Source: Clostridia bacterium (lineage in GTDB: Bacteria > Bacillota > Clostridia > Oscillospirales > CAG-272). Taken from it: a stretch of 13,530 nucleotides of DNA. A program made the position numbers and the translations under genes. The notes under the pieces were generated by a model. It ran no database searches. It was not told the DNA's origin and was given only the letters and a program-made list of their open reading frames with translations. This document shows, in pieces, positions 13,254 to 13,530 of this stretch (positions within the stretch are counted from its first letter, which is position 1; every line of letters begins with the position of its first letter). The stretch is taken from NCBI GenBank assembly GCA_024404655.1, contig JAKSPR010000038.1:1-13530 (forward strand), read 5' to 3'.

Positions 13254-13282
13254 ATTATACCACCGATATTTTTGTTTGTCAA
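13254..13282 (-). promoter_or_regulatory. Sigma-A type promoter of the DUF2975/XRE operon
   Basis: On the minus strand, TTGACA (13277-13282), 17-nt spacer ending in TGG, and TATAAT (13254-13259) are all consensus. The leader to the ATG at 13181 is about 65 nt. The spacer and the upstream side are A/T-rich. Confidence 0.9.
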
Positions 13283-13289
13283 TATGTTT

Positions 13290-13306
13290 TTATCGTTTTT
13301 CGATAA
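13290..13306. promoter_or_regulatory. A/T-rich inverted repeat upstream of the DUF2975 operon promoter
   Basis: TTATCG (13290-13295) and CGATAA (13301-13306) are separated by five T. The repeat starts 8 bp upstream of the -35 box of the DUF2975 operon and 44 bp upstream of the tRNA promoter's -35. It could be an operator for the XRE regulator or part of an A/T-rich promoter upstream element. Confidence 0.4.
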
Positions 13307-13349
13307 TTTCTTATTGATTCATAGAAAATCGCGGTTTTTCCTCCGGGGA

Positions 13350-13378
13350 TTGACAAACGGGCCGGAATATGGTATACT
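13350..13378 (+). promoter_or_regulatory. Promoter of tRNA-Leu
   Basis: TTGACA (13350-13355), 17-nt spacer ending in TGG, and TATACT (13373-13378) lie directly before the tRNA gene, leaving about 9 nt between the -10 box and the mature 5' end. The start would be very close to the mature 5' end. Confidence 0.88.
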
Positions 13379-13387
13379 GTATCACAC

Positions 13388-13470
<83 letters not shown>

Positions 13471-13479
13471 AACAGGAAT

Positions 13480-13521
13480 AATCCGAACTTCGTCATCAAA
13501 GGTGACGCGTTCGGATTTTCT
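13480..13521 (+). terminator. Rho-independent terminator after tRNA-Leu
   Basis: The outer stem is 9 bp (13480-13488 with 13509-13517), followed after a small internal loop by a 5-bp inner stem (13491-13495 with 13503-13507) and a 7-nt loop. The hairpin ends in a short T-run (TTTTCTGTT). It begins 10 nt after the tRNA's CCA. Confidence 0.85.
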
Positions 13522-13530
13522 GTTATGTTC

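Overview
The window looks like chromosomal DNA from a low- to mid-GC Gram-positive of the class Clostridia, possibly a gut-type member of the Oscillospirales. Three things point there. An L27 gene with the Prp-cleavable N-terminal extension sits in an rplU-prp-rpmA operon, which is a Bacillota trait. A DUF2975 membrane protein is paired with a YozG-type XRE regulator. Lipoproteins lie beside lgt. The lineage is inferred from gene content only. I see no insertion sequence, phage gene, integrase or CRISPR array, and all coding genes look intact.

Layout, left to right. (1) 1-2290, minus strand: a two-gene operon of a divergent RpiB/LacAB-type sugar isomerase and a sugar-type ABC solute-binding lipoprotein. 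It has a consensus promoter, a 5' hairpin and a bidirectional terminator, but no permease or ATPase genes. (2) 2293-3544, minus strand: rplU-prp-rpmA. Prp is the cysteine protease that trims L27, and the L27 here carries its cleavage site. (3) 3526-9515, minus strand: a five-gene operon of PrsA-like foldase lipoprotein, ymfF, ymfH, lgt and folD. Its genes are nearly contiguous (3-nt gap, 14-nt overlap, 41-nt gap, 1-nt gap). A structured leader RNA appears to precede it. Its terminator overlaps the promoter of the ribosomal operon downstream. (4) 9556-10428, plus strand: a lone nagB, divergent from the foldase operon, ending in a bidirectional terminator. (5) 10453-13282, minus strand: a four-gene operon of a DUF2975 membrane protein, a YozG-like XRE regulator, a large DUF4153/DUF4173-like membrane protein and a small membrane-anchored protein of unknown function. 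(6) 13350-13520, plus strand: tRNA-Leu(UAG) with its own promoter and terminator.

Functional links. Lgt lipidates the two lipoproteins encoded here, the foldase and the solute-binding protein. The M16 pair YmfF/YmfH is linked in Bacillus to EF-P modification, although EF-P itself is not in the window. NagB and the RpiB-like protein both act on sugar phosphates. The DUF2975/XRE/DUF4173 operon looks like a membrane-associated regulatory module of unknown trigger and is the least understood part of the window. Five start codons were moved downstream of the longest reading frame because of Shine-Dalgarno position and family length: rplU (GTG), rpmA, ymfH, the XRE gene (TTG) and the small membrane protein (TTG). 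Three further over-long frames, folD, the foldase and the DUF4173-like gene, were also trimmed.
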